Of a stretch of 64,000 nt of DNA, positions 16,538 through 30,347 are shown in pieces. How positions within the stretch are numbered: the first letter of the stretch is position 1; each line of letters begins with the position of its first letter. A model generated the notes under the pieces. It was not told the DNA's origin and did no database searches. It saw only the letters and a program-made list of their open reading frames with translations. Origin of the DNA: Gordius sp. MW1 (Eukaryota; Nematomorpha; Gordioida; Gordea; Gordiidae); assembly GCA_964036665.1 (NCBI GenBank), contig OZ038527.1, positions 6,634,001 through 6,698,000 on the forward strand, in the 5' to 3' direction. The position numbers were made by a program, and so were the translations under genes.

Positions 16538-17369
16538 TATATATTAAAAAATTGCATAAAAGTACATGATTCAACATATGTCCATTGACTAGCTTATGTC
16601 CAAGTGGCTCCGATTGTTTTTGAGATTCGCTTATATTGCTATCTTTTAATTAATATTTGATTAAAATTGGGCTAAATATAGTTGTAAAAGTAATTCCATA
16701 TTCAGAATTAGATAATGTTAAAATTTGACTTAGTTTTGTGCAAAGGCTTCAGGACTTTGAAAATACCATCATAAATTAATATATGTGTACTATAAATTTA
16801 CAGCAAGCAAAAAAGTAGCTTATATCCACCTTAATAGCATAAAAGTTAAGGATATAAGCATTTGTCCTAAAAAAATTATCAATGCCTACTAGGCATGATT
16901 TAATAAATAAGGGTACAAAAATATCTTCTGATATACAATTTTAAAAGAAGCTGTTATCTTCTAAATAAATATTAATGCATGCTCAACCATGATTTATTAA
17001 ATTTCATCATTAAATACCTAGTTGACTAAAATTTTGGTTGTCATTATTAAAAATAAAATTACCCACGACAGTCCGAAGTGTGTGTGCAAAAAGTGGAGGG
17101 TTGGCGTAAGGTCTTATATCGGATATAAAAACCTACTCCATCATAATATTTATAAACGGAACCTTGCAACAAAAAGCTTGGGCGTCTTCCATAACCTCCG
17201 CGCACTGCATATCTCGCCCGTGCAATGTAAGAAATATATTAGGGTTACCATCTGACTCACAACAAAGACAATTAATGAATTTAGTTGCGGATAGAATGTA
17301 AATAACAAGCAGGAATGTGGGCAGTTGATGGGAAAGAGAATCTAAATTACACAAATTCTTAAAAGAAGA
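16538..17369. other. Intergenic DNA upstream of EMC10, nothing recognised
   Basis: AT-rich; would contain the EMC10 promoter. No motif, RNA gene or mobile element could be supported. Confidence 0.45.
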
Positions 17370-19215
17370 AAGGTACGCATCGCGTGCTTACAAGAGACGA
17401 CGTGGCATGGAATTATAGCTAGGGATACAAATACAAGTTATTCTACAGTTGAACACCAAATCGTAGAAAGGGGGTTGTTATCATTTTAAACGAAACGTTC
17501 AAGGACAAAGTGGTGGAAGGCAAGCATTGTTTAAAAAAGTTAATGTTAATGAAGACTGGAGATCAATGGGGCCTACTAACCGTTATGTGTCTCCCAATTA
17601 GGTGTATAAAATCAGAGAGGCATTTCTTTGATCAATTGGTAAAGGAAATACAGGGAATGGGATAAATGCTAATTATCAGCACAAACTTCAACGCCCACGT
17701 AGGGAAAGATCGCCTCGGGTATGAAAATCATGGAGGCTGAGCATGGTCTGAAGAACAAAGAAAGGGAAGACTTCTCCAAGTATCCCAAGCATACGACATG
17801 GCGATGAAGATCATATTGTGGCTTATAGAAGTTCTGCTTATACAGTTAAAGGATTTATCGCCAGGTAACATCGTCCACTTGTTATGGATCCCAAAAAAGG
17901 TTTTTGCAGAAAGAAGAAAAGTATAAACCTCGAATTCCGATATGTAAGGCCAAAGTACATCGACGCACGATAAATATTATCAAAATGCCTCAACTCTTGG
18001 GTGCCAGGAAGTTGGAAAGGGACGTAGACAAAGATTGAAGACGCTAACTGTGGACATAAAGAAAACAGCAGTTCAGGATCTAAGACAGACCAAAAGAGGC
18101 AAAGTTATAAATAGGGAACTTGGGGGGGGGGGGGAGTGAGAGCAATCGATTGTGGCTTTTATGGAACGAGAAAAAAATATTATAAATAGACGGTGGCATA
18201 AATCATAAAAGTCGGATGATTATCGAGAATATGTGGAGGCAAAGAGAGTCGCCAAAAAGACCGTTGCAATCGAATGCTGCGTACACTGAGATGGCTAACA
18301 AACTGGATCATAAAGGGGGGGACAGGCTTATTTATAAATTGGCCAAGATAAGGGAGTAGAAGCGATGTAGGAGTCCTTAAAATAGTCAAAAAAGATAATT
18401 GTCATAACTTATTTAAGCCGAAGGAAGTAATGGAAATGTTTTAAGGAACTTATGAACATTGCAAATGACAAAGATTCCTTCCCGATTTTGAGCCAAACAT
18501 AAACAGTAACTCTTTCAGGAAAATGTTGGGACACAAATGAACGAGATGCAAAAAGTAAAGGCTAATGGCCCAGATAGAATTCTTATGGAAGCATAAGTCG
18601 GATGCCGAAGAAGGAGTCACCACCATGATGAATCGTTTTAACAAAATATTGGTAGAAGAGCGAATTCCTAATCAATGGACAGCCAGCAAGATTTAACTCT
18701 GATTTAAAGGCAAAGGAGGTCCTCAGGAGTTTGGGAATTACATAGGTATAAAGCTAAATTGTCACTTCTTGAAGCTTATGGAAAGGAACTTAGTAAAAAG
18801 GCTGAAAAAAGTGGGAAATATCGGCTAACACATTCAAAGTTGTGGCCAGGAAAGCTATTACAAGCCACAGAGATGAGAATGATACAGTGGAGCTTGGAGT
18901 ATACTAAGCTCGACCCTATGACGAATGACTTTCTTATAACAAAAATGGTTATTAAACCTATGGCGAACATGATTAACGAAAATCGGCTAAGATAGTATGG
19001 GCCCATACTAAGAAGGGAGACGAATGACGTAAATCGAAAAGTGCTGGACATGGAGGTACCGGGAGGAGAGGAAGAGGACGACTCCGTGTCACGTGGAAAG
19101 GGCAAGATAAAGTTATGAAAACAAAAGAGATTAGTCAAGACATGGCACTCACCCGGTCAAGAGGGGAAAAACATAATAAAACAAGCCCCACAACTATATG
19201 GCCAAATAACTGATA
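17370..19215 (+). pseudogene. Dead RTE-like LINE with deleted reverse-transcriptase core
   Basis: Fragments in several frames match the endonuclease/reverse transcriptase often annotated 'craniofacial development protein 2-like'. They are, in order: CLQETTWHG (about 17384); GVVIILNETFKDKVVEGK; NFNAHVGKDRLGYENHGG, the endonuclease DFNAHVG motif with Asp changed; EYVEAKRVAKKTV (about 18229); GNYIGIKLNCHFLKLMERNL (about 18732); then directly the distal part EMRMIQWSLEYTKLDPMTND and PGGEEEDDS. The catalytic YVDD portion is missing, so there is an internal deletion near 18780. The 3' end is an ATAACTGATAGAAGAAGAAG tail. Many stops: inactive. Confidence 0.75.
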
Positions 19216-19268
19216 GAAGAAGAAGATATTTGAGATTAATTAAATTGCGGGCTTGTTAATAATTAGAA

Positions 19269-20297
19269 TAGAGAATTGCACGGATGACCCGAGACCCGAC
19301 CTGATATCAGGTCGGGTCGGGTTCCAAAGAAAATTTTAAAATGTCTTCGGGTTGGGTTCGGGTTGAAAATTTTGAAATGCTTTCGGGTCGGGTTCGGGTT
19401 GAAAATTTAAATATGCTTTCGGGTCTTGTCGGGTTAGTTTTAAAGTGTCGGATCATGGGTTATGAATCTTACATTGCAGAATACACGGGGCATGTCTTGA
19501 AAAATAATGCCATTATGTATAATATTTTTTAATTAACATCGAAATGTATAATTGAAGATCATTCATTAAGTTAAAATTCCTTTTGTTTTTTTAAATCTGA
19601 TTCTTTTAATTTGGACGCAAACTTAAATTTGACCCGTGAAAGGTAAAATATAACAACAAAATAATATTTTTAAATTGTATTTAAATAGCGTGAAGTTGTA
19701 ATTCATTATTAATTTAGTCTACATAAAAATATATTCATAAAACAAATAAGATTATGTTTAAATTTATTAAATGATTCATTTGCAAAACTCTATATTTTAA
19801 ATTGAATGTGACCAGATACTGTGTGCTATCATATATATATATGTTTATAATAAATCATTAAAATAAATTCAAAATCTGTAGAATCAATTAATTTCATAAA
19901 TCGCACTTTAATTTGTCGATTAAATTTTAGCACCCTCAGGAAGTAGCCAGGAAAGAAATTAGAGGGGGGTAGTAATGATTAAGGGACTATTTTTTATATT
20001 TTAGCCATAATTTGATAAAATGTATAAAAATTTTGGATTTAGAGGGGGAATCCGCTCGATTCTGCCACCCTCTGGCTACGCCCATGCACACCGCAATTTT
20101 TCTTACTCTCGCGTTGGATACCAAAATTTAAAACACGTTCGAAAGGGATTCGGTTAAAATTTTTTAACGCTTTCGGGTCGGGCCGGGTCGGGTTGAAAAA
20201 TTTAAAATGCTTTCGGGTCGGGTCGGGCTGCAAATTTTAAAATAAACTTCGGGTCTGGTCGGGTTCGGGTTGGAAAAAAGTGACTTTGCAGTTCTCT
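19269..20297. mobile_element. hAT-like non-autonomous element, TAGAGAA(C/T)TGCA ends, copy A
   Basis: Left end TAGAGAATTGCACGG, right end TTTGCAGTTCTCT(A), flanked by AATTAGAA on both sides (19261-19268, 20298-20305), an 8-bp target duplication. Both arms consist of variants of TTCGGGTCGGGTTGAAAATTT, so the ends resemble each other as low-complexity inverted arms. A smaller MITE with AGTAGCCAGG...CTGGCTACGCC (about 19937-20085) sits inside. A second copy is at 48764-52332. No transposase visible. Confidence 0.65.
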
Positions 20298-20305
20298 AAT
20301 TAGAA

Positions 20306-20619
20306 AATAATAGTCTCTAATTAAAATTGCCTATAGATGGCGCTAATTGAGTACTTTAAAGTTAATTGCGACATTCCTAAGTGGCGTATTTAATTTCTTC
20401 TTCAAGGTAAAATTTTTAATTCGAACAGTTATAAAATACATATTTTTATCATAAGTTAAAATAGGTGATATATGTTAAGGACATACTTGGGGTCAACGCA
20501 TCTTTTATTCTAAAAAGATTCCATATATATTGGTTGGAATATAAAACAATGTGTTAGTTAACCTTAATCTATCAAATTGATAAAACACAAAATAATCTAA
20601 ATTTTTGTTCATTTAATAA
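20306..20619. other. Short AT-rich spacer, nothing recognised
   Basis: No motif or reading frame of note between the hAT-like element and the CACTGGTC terminus at 20620. Confidence 0.4.
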
Positions 20620-20876
20620 CACTGGTCAACAAATAATGTACTTGTGAAATCAACAGGCAAACTGTTACTTAATTCCTAGTGTTAAAGAGAAGGGAGGGAG
20701 ACCTCAAGTCTGGGGTAATTTGTCAATGTAAATAGATAGGGATAAGTTAATTTTGTTTATAATTTAAAAAGTTAATGTGATACGATTAAAAAAAACTTGT
20801 GAATACATTCCTAACCTTTTATCTAAGAATTAAATTTACTAAATAATTTTTACAGATTAATTTGAAAGTTATTGAT

Positions 20877-22739
<1,863 letters not shown>

Positions 22740-22775
22740 CGCCATTACAACTTGCACAATTGGTATATTTCAACT

Positions 22776-23087
22776 ATGCCATTTTGTGCTGTTCCATTTT
22801 GTTCTCCTAGAAAAACTCGGGATAAATATTCTTATAATAAAAGTAACAATAGATAATATATTTTAAAGTTTTTTTTAGCAATTTTACATAATTTTTTTTA
22901 ATTTTAGGTTACCAATGAAAAATACGAAGTCCTGGATTCAGAAGATAAAAAGGGAATTCCAACTCAATCCATTCTAGGATCTGTTCTTGTCATTATTCCA
23001 GGGACATATACTATCCAACTTCAAAAAAATATGATAAATTGAGAGAAAATGCCATTCCAACAATTTTTGATTTTCCAGGACAAGAAG
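22776..23087 (+). pseudogene. THAP zinc-finger domain, frameshifted (transposon-derived)
   Basis: Exon 1 (22776-22842) starts MPFCAVPFCSPRKTRDKY, giving the first two Cys of the C2CH finger, and ends at a GT donor. Exon 2 (from 22908 after TTTTAG) continues LPMKNTKSWIQKIKREF with the conserved Trp. After a frameshift near 22973 comes RICSCHYSRDIYY, which supplies the third Cys and the His, and then KYDKLRENAIPTIFDFP, which carries the AVPTIF-type signature closing the THAP fold. All four zinc ligands and the signature are present, so the identification is firm. The frame breaks make this copy dead. Likely DNA-binding domain of a transposase. Confidence 0.8.
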
Positions 23088-23611
23088 GTTTGAATAATAT
23101 AAAAAAATGCATTATTTCTTGTTTTAAAGCAGGCCCAGAATCTGGGTCAATTTTTTGGTCATAATGAAAAGATGATAACATCACCTGCTTGTTTTTTTTG
23201 GAATATAAGATACTAACATTAGATTTTCTTGAAAAAGATTCTTATATACATATTTTGTATAATAGTGAATCCTAATTATGTAATTATTTATGTGCTAGGT
23301 TATCATCAGGTTGAGCTTGATTTTACCAAAAAAATAGTTTAGGCTTGTTAATAACTTTAAAAGGGCCCTATAAAACCAAACTAAATCTAAAACTGCGTAT
23401 ATGATTTTAAGTTATAATACTGTGGGGTTTCTCACACCCAGTACTCTTAAGGGTTAATAAATACAATTAACAATTCTCCTTTAAAAATTTTGATTTTTAT
23501 CATGCCACTTATCTTTTATCCAGAATAATTTTTGTGGATCTATATATTGTTTTGTATTAAACGCCACTCCAGCTTTGTATTAACTATTTAATTTTTATTG
23601 CCCACTAAAAT

Positions 23612-23921
23612 GACCAATATTACACGATCCAAATTCTTGTACTGTATAAGCGATCTCATATTCCTTTTTCTTATTCGATCCAAAAGAAGAGCCGATTTGT
23701 GTTTTTCGCATTCGGAAAAACACAAATCGTAAGAAATAAACAAAATTTCTTACTCACGTTTTCATATTGTGATTTCGGTCTCGCAAGGGCAGGTTTTGTA
23801 GGGTTGGGTTAGGGTTAGGTCATTTTAGGTTCAAGATACATAATTACTTTCTTTGGATCGAATAAGAAAATGGAATGTCAGCTCGCTTATACAGTACAAG
23901 AATTTGGATCGTGTAACAGTT
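23612..23921. mobile_element. TIR element with GGGTTA core and long target duplication, copy A
   Basis: About 310 bp. Inverted ends of about 65 bp: TTACACGATCCAAATTCTTG at left and its complement at right, extending through TACTGTATAAGCGA and TTATTCGATCCAAA. Flanked by GCCCACTAAAAT on both sides (23600-23611, 23922-23933), a 12-bp direct repeat. The core holds a small hairpin (TGTTTTTCGCATTCGGAAAAACA) and GGGTTGGGTTAGGGTTAGG. Sister copy at 56563-56870. Confidence 0.8.
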
Positions 23922-23933
23922 GCCCACTAAAAT

Positions 23934-25112
23934 ATTAAAAAACAATATAGCATTACAATTTATGGTTCCCCCTCATAATCCCGAAAACGCAGAATCCCGA
24001 ATTTCGAAACTACGTTTCGCCGATTTCATCATATGGGAAATTTGGAAAACTCCTTAACTATTGCAAATCAAGATAACAAGGACAATATAACTAAGCTTTA
24101 TTATGCAAGTATACACATATTGTTATAGGTTTTAAAAAATCTAATAGAAAAAATGATATAGTCACTTTCAAAAAACTTTGATTATATCAAGATCAGAGCA
24201 GGTAAGATGGGACAAGTATACTATAAGTGCAGGCACTACAGTATATGTAAATGCACAGATAGAGCTGTCCTTAGATATAATAATTTTATGATAATATCAG
24301 AACATTCCCAAAATTGTATACAAAAACAAAATCTCCAAAGTAAGAAACTTAAAAGTTTTTTAATACAAATTTAGCTTTGAATGAAAAAACAACAAGTGTT
24401 ATGGTTATAGAAAATATCTCTACACCCATAGAAAATCAAGAAATTAAGATATGTCTATAATTTTTTGAATTTTTTTTAAGATTCTAGTCAAGGTGCAATT
24501 TTATAAAACTCATTGGATGATATAATACCACGTAATGTCACATGATTGATTATCTAGTTACTATTAACAATTAAATTTATTGTAAATAGATTCTAACAAT
24601 AATGCCCTAAATGTTATGGAACTTTTTAAGGTTGCTATTTCCATTTTTCACAAGCAATAATTGGAAAATCAGAAATTGGGTCTTACTAGAGATTATATTA
24701 AAGTTCAAACAATTCGTACAATTATAAAACAAATTAACCCTAACCCCGGGCATAACCACCAACAACCACTTGGAAGGTTATCACAGTGCCTTAAAAAAGA
24801 TAGTGAAACAACCACATCCTAATATCTATAGTTTTATACAAATGATAAAGGAATATCACAGGAATACTGAAACAAAAATAATACAAATCAACAATTGTTA
24901 TGAATTTTTAGATACTATATGTAATTATATAAAAATATGAACAATAAAACATGTAATAAAAGCAATAAGATTAGTACTAGCAACAATGGAATTGATATAT
25001 TTTTGCAAGGCTCTGAATAATGTTCAACATGTAAATAATTCACAATATGCGGATAAGAAAAAATATCATTTTTAAAATAATGATTCAACAACTTCAACTA
25101 ATGATATCATTT
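23934..25112. other. AT-rich region, possible decayed THAP-element tail
   Basis: Short frames and runs of A only. It could hold the remains of the transposase that belonged to the THAP domain to its left, but no motif supports that. Confidence 0.3.
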
Positions 25113-25436
25113 TTTCTAATCTTGAAATAATTTATTTTCCTTAGTTAATGGGTAAGATATTAGCATCAGTTATTTCTTGAAGGGCTAACAAATTATCAAT
25201 AATTTTCTCTTAATACAACAATTTATATGATTATTATATAAGGTTACTTGTGAGATGAATTGAAAAATATGATTTCATATTTTCTAATCTTGAAATAATT
25301 TATTTCCTTAGTTAATGTGTAACATATTAGCATCAGTTATTTCTTGAAGGGCTAACAAGTTTTCAATAATTTTCTCTTAATACAACAATTTATATGATTA
25401 TTATATAAGGTTACTTGTGAGATGAATTGAAAAATA
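25113..25436. repeat. Two-copy tandem duplication of about 165 bp
   Basis: The stretch from TTTCTAATCTTGAAATAATT to GTGAGATGAATTGAAAAAT occurs twice in direct order (about 25113-25270 and 25280-25436) with few differences. No coding content. Confidence 0.8.
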
Positions 25437-26345
25437 ACATATGGTAATTTCAAATCGTAGCCATAGCCTTATCGTAGTTTCGGGATTGTGCCGTTTCGGG
25501 AAATTATGCGGGGTTCCCCAATTTATTATATGCTTGCTTATATTCATTAACTAATCACAAAGTTACCTTTATACACTTATAATATAGGTATTCGTATGGC
25601 TAAAGACGTTATGTTAAATTAGAAAACAATATATTGTTACAATTTATTATATGCTTGTATAAATTCATTAACTAATTACAAAGTTACGTTCAATAATAGT
25701 TAATTTACCTTTCTCACTAGTTTATAATAAATTTGAACGAACGTCAATAAATTAATATAATACATAATATAGATGGCGCTATATTTATTAAACAAACATG
25801 ATATTTATTTTAAAAAGCTGTTTTTGATATCTACCCAATTCATTATTTTTTTATTTACCTTTTTAAGATTATTTAATTTGCGAAAATTACGAATTTCTAT
25901 ATAATCACCACTTTACAATGTGCCAGTCAAGATGGCGGAAAAAAGGGTACACATTTTGTGCGTTGATAAGCAAGCAGTCTATCTAGTCGCTTGTTATAAT
26001 CTTGCTTATATTACTATTTTTAAGTAAAAATTTTTTTTGACAAATAATAAAAAACTTTCTTGTTTGACCTTATGGGATATATGAAACCCCAAACGCTTAT
26101 ATATCAAAAAGTATTGATTTTAATAATTTGTAACTAACACACATTTAAAAATTTTAATTAATTTAATAGTTTCGAAAAATCTTAAAATTCTTTTACATAA
26201 TCATTCCCGTAATATAAATTAAGAATTAATATAAGAAATATATTAAATAAAAATGTTTTATATTTAGGCCAATAATTGTAAATTTACCTTTCTCACTAGT
26301 TTATAATAATTTGAAAGAACGTCAATATATTTATGTTATACATAA
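25437..26345. other. AT-rich spacer with a dispersed short repeat
   Basis: TTTACCTTTCTCACTAGTTT with flanking DNA occurs near 25708 and again near 26286. No gene or element end recognised. Confidence 0.4.
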
Positions 26346-27156
26346 CTAGATGAACCCGGCAAACGTTGTTTTGCCATTTACCCGGGTGTATTAGCAGAAT
26401 ATATATCAACTTATAGATAAATTTCAATAGATTAAGAATATATCAAATATAATTGGTAAGTGTTTATTAGGCAAAAAAATTTAAACAAATAGTTAAAGAG
26501 GGTCCAAGGCGCAAGCCCACCCAAGAGAGAAAACCTGGCCCTCCAAGGGAAAAATCTTTGGCCCTTCAAGCAATTTTTTTTTAATTTTTTGTATTTAAGA
26601 AACAATATCATAATTATAATTATTTGTTTCTGATTAAAACTTTTAATTCTGAATTTAATAATGTCCGAAGAACTGAGATATATCAACATTTATTGGCACT
26701 TTGTTAAAAGTATTTTCATTTTTCTCCTTATTTAACGCGCAAAAAATGACAAAATTAGATTTTTTTAATTTATTTAGCCACGCAGGAGGGAACACGACCG
26801 TCCTATAATAATAATAATTGACGTGAAAAATAAGAAAAAGAATAACATTGATTTTATGTTTCAAATCGTAAAAAAGTTTCCATTTTCCGCAGCACATGCC
26901 TACATTTATCACACTACAAACGATAGATACGCAGTACGTCATGAAATGGCGTTAGATTGACATTTTATTAGACGTCAAAACGTATAAAACAAACTCAAAA
27001 ACTACTGGACCGATTTGGCTCGAACAAATCTTAAAACATGCTCCGGAGTGTCAGAAATAAACTGTGAAATTTTGAGCCAAATCGGTGTGGTAGTTTTCTA
27101 AAATTGGTGGCCGCATACATACACACACACACATAGTTTCATTTTTATATATAAGA
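26346..27156 (-). mobile_element. Non-autonomous Helitron H1
   Basis: On the minus strand it starts TCTTATATATAAAAATGAAAC and ends with the hairpin GGCAAAACAACGTTTGCC followed by GGGTTCATCTAG. The flanking bases are A before TC and T after CTAG. These are the hallmarks of Helitrons: 5' TC, 3' hairpin plus CTRR, insertion between A and T, no target duplication. About 810 bp, no Rep/helicase coding. Confidence 0.85.
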
Positions 27157-27158
27157 TA

Positions 27159-29554
27159 CTAGCTGAACCCGGCAAACGTTGTTTTGCCATTTACCCGGGT
27201 ATATTAGCAGAATATATATCATCTTATAGATAAGTTTCAATAGATTAAGAATATATCAAATATAATTGGTAAGTTTTATTATGCAAACATTTTTGAACAA
27301 ATAGTTAAAGAGGGTCCAAGGCCCACCTAAGAGAGAACTGGCCCCATGCCCCCCCCCAAGGGAAAAATCTTTGGCCCCCTGGCCCTTTAAGAATTTTTTT
27401 TAATTTTTTGTAATTAAGAAACAATATCATAATTATAATTATTTGTTTCTGAATAAAACTTTTAATTCTGAACTTAATAATGTCCGAAGAACAAAAGGCA
27501 AATACGGATACGCATATAGTTTATTTAACGAAAAATAACAAATAATTAATAATTTTAAGATAAAGTGTGGCGTTGTGCAAAATTCTGCACCTTTATTCTG
27601 CACCTTTGCCCCATCCCCAAGGAAATTTTTTTAAGTCAAATTTACCTATAATCAAAAATTAATCATTAAATTTTGGATACATTTTTTTAAAGCTATCGCT
27701 AGAGACCTACAAAATGGTATTTTTTGAGGTCATAGTCTGGCCCAAGGCTCCCCCCCCCCCAAGGGAAAAATCTTTGGCCCTCTGGCCCTTCAAGGAATTT
27801 TTTTTTAATTTCTTGTAATTAAGAAACAATATCATAATTATAATTATTTGTTTCTGAATAAAACTTTAAATTCTAAACTTAATAATGCCCGAAGAACTGA
27901 GATATATCAACATTTATTGGCACTTTGTTTAAATTATTTTAATTTTTCTCCTTATCTAACGCGCAAAAAATGACAAAATTAGATTTTTTTACTTTATTTA
28001 GCCACGCAGGAGGGGAGACGACCGTCCTATAATAATAAAACTCGGGCCTTCGGCCCTCGTGGGAAGGGAGGAAGGGAAGAGGGGAAGGGAAGGGCGAACT
28101 CTTCTATACTCTGTATAAAAGTAGCATATTTGCTATGCAATTTATGAACGAGAAAGGTGGGAAGGAGCGAGAATGCCTATAGGGGGTATTGCAAAATGAT
28201 TAGTTAATTATTTATACAAAAAGAGTCAAAAAAAACGAAAAAAAACTTCGTTTCACAGTTTGGCCAATGGTCATTTTTTCATTGGTCAGCAGCCAGTATA
28301 CGGTAAAAGTGGATATAAATTCATAAGAGTCAAAAAAAAAATTCAATTCACAATTGGCCAATGGTCATTTTTTTCCATTGGTAAGCAGCCAGGACACGGT
28401 AAAAGTGGATATAAATTCATAAAAGTCAAAAAAAACGAAAAAAAAATTTCGATTCACATTTTGGCTAATGGTCATTCATTCCATTGGTCAGCAGCCAACG
28501 GACGGCTAAAAAGCCATATTATCAATGGTATTAACAAGAACAATCATAATAGTCAAAAAAAACGGAAAAAAAAAATTTCGATTCACATTTTGGCCAATGG
28601 TCATTTCATTCCATTGGTCAGCAGCCAACGGACGGCCAAAAAGTCTTATTATCAATGGTATTAACAAGAACAATATATTAATTTAAACAAAAAAAATAAA
28701 AAATAAATTGGCCTCTCCGGGATTCGAACCCACAGGAGAGGCATAAGCTTTTGTAGGGGAGGGAGGCACAGGGACCCATATCAGTAGAGGCATAGGCTCT
28801 GCTAGGGGAGGGCATAGGGTAATTATCAATGTTAGCCAAAAAAACGGAAAAAAAATTTCGATTCACATTTTGGCCAATGGTCATTTTTTCCATCGGTCAG
28901 GCGCCAGCGGACGGCCAGAATGTCATAATAGCAATGGTAGTAACAGGAACAATCATAATAGTCAAAAAAACGAAAAAAAACTTGGATTCACATTTTGGAC
29001 AATGGTCATTTTTTTCATTGGTCAGCACCCAACGGACGGCCAAAAAGTCTTATTATCAATGGTAGTAACAAGAACATCATAAGTCAAAAAAAAACCCGGG
29101 ATTTGAACCCAAAAACTAGTTAAATTAACAAAAATTAAAAGTAAACAACGTGACAAGACATTCGGTGCAAGACACCGAATAGCGGGACAAAACAAAATGG
29201 AAAGGGAGCCCATAAATTGCATAGCAATTAATAATTGAAGTGAAAAATAAGCAAAAAAATGACTTTGATACACAATGTTTCAAATCGTAAAAACGCACAT
29301 GCCTACATTTATCACACTACAAACGATAGATACGCAGGGTGCGTTTGATTGACATTCAATTAAACGTTAAAACGTATAAAACAAAATATCTCAAAAACTA
29401 CTGGACCGATTTGGTTCAAACAAATCTTAAAACATGCTCCGGAGTGTCAAAAATAAACTGCGAAATTTTGAGCCAAATCGGTCTGGTAGTTTTCCAAAAT
29501 TGGTTGCGGCATACATACATACACACATACATAGTTTCATTTTTATATATAAGA
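27159..29554 (-). mobile_element. Non-autonomous Helitron H2, interrupted by X2
   Basis: Same ends as H1 (CTAG at 27159-27162, TC at 29553-29554 on the minus strand). Follows H1 after two bases and abuts H3 directly, so the three form a head-to-tail row. An X element (28039-29231) is inserted in it; comparison with H1 shows no bases duplicated or lost at the insertion point. Confidence 0.82.
28039..29231 (+). mobile_element. Family X element, copy X2
   Basis: Starts AACTCGGGCCTTCGGCCCTC and ends CATAAATTGCATAGCAATTAA. The host site in Helitron H1 reads CCTATAATAATAATAATTG; here CCTATAATAATAA and TAATTG flank the element, so insertion left no target duplication. Contains several CCAATGGTCAT...CCATTGGTCAGCAGCC units and one complement of the GGTTCGAATCCCGG motif (about 28715). 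Confidence 0.8.
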
Positions 29555-30347
29555 CTAGCTGAACCCGGCAAACGTTGTTTTGCCATCGGGTGTATTAGCA
29601 GAATATATATCATCTTATAGATAAATTTCAAAAGATTAAGAATATATCAAATATAATTGGTAAGTGTTTATTATGTAAAGATTTTTAAACAAATAGTTAA
29701 AGAGGGTCCAAGGCTCAGGCCCACCCAAGAGAGAAAACCTGGCCCATCCTCCACAAGGGAAAATCTTTGGCCCCCTGGCCCTTCAATCAATTTTTTTTTA
29801 TTTTGTGTAATTAAGAAACAATATCATAATTAAATTATTTGTTTCTGAATAAAACTTTTAATTCTGAACTTAATAATGTCCCAAGAACTGAGATATATCA
29901 ACATTTATTGGCACTTTGTTAATAGTATTTTCATTTTTCTCCTTAATTAACGCGCAAAAAATAACAAAATGAGATTTTTTAATTTATTTAGCCACGCAGG
30001 AGGACACGACCGTCCTATAATATTAATATTTGACGTGAAAAATAAACCTTAATTTTAAATATTTTTTAAAGGGCATGGGCAAAGGGGGCCTCAATTTAAA
30101 AAAAGGTTTTAAAAGAGTGTTGCAAAATAGTGGATCAGTTATAAATTTTCATGCTCGTTAATCAAATAAAAATATCGCGCCTGCCTTTATGATAAAATAT
30201 AAACAAAAGGCGGATACGGATACGCATATAGTTTATTTAACGAAAAATAACAAATAATTAATATTTTTAAGATAAGGATCGGTCCGGTAGTTTTCCAAAA
30301 TTGGTGGCGGCATACATATATACATAGTTTCATTTTTATATATAAGA
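29555..30347 (-). mobile_element. Non-autonomous Helitron H3
   Basis: CTAG at 29555-29558 and 5' TC at 30346-30347 (minus strand), same terminal hairpin and internal sequence as H1 with some deletions. Its 3' end touches the 5' end of H2. Confidence 0.82.

Noticed and set aside
18759-19138. Frames MSLLEAYGKELS (plus) and MTNLFCFHNF (minus) as genes
   Set aside because: The plus frame is the distal part of the dead LINE, the minus frame its shadow.
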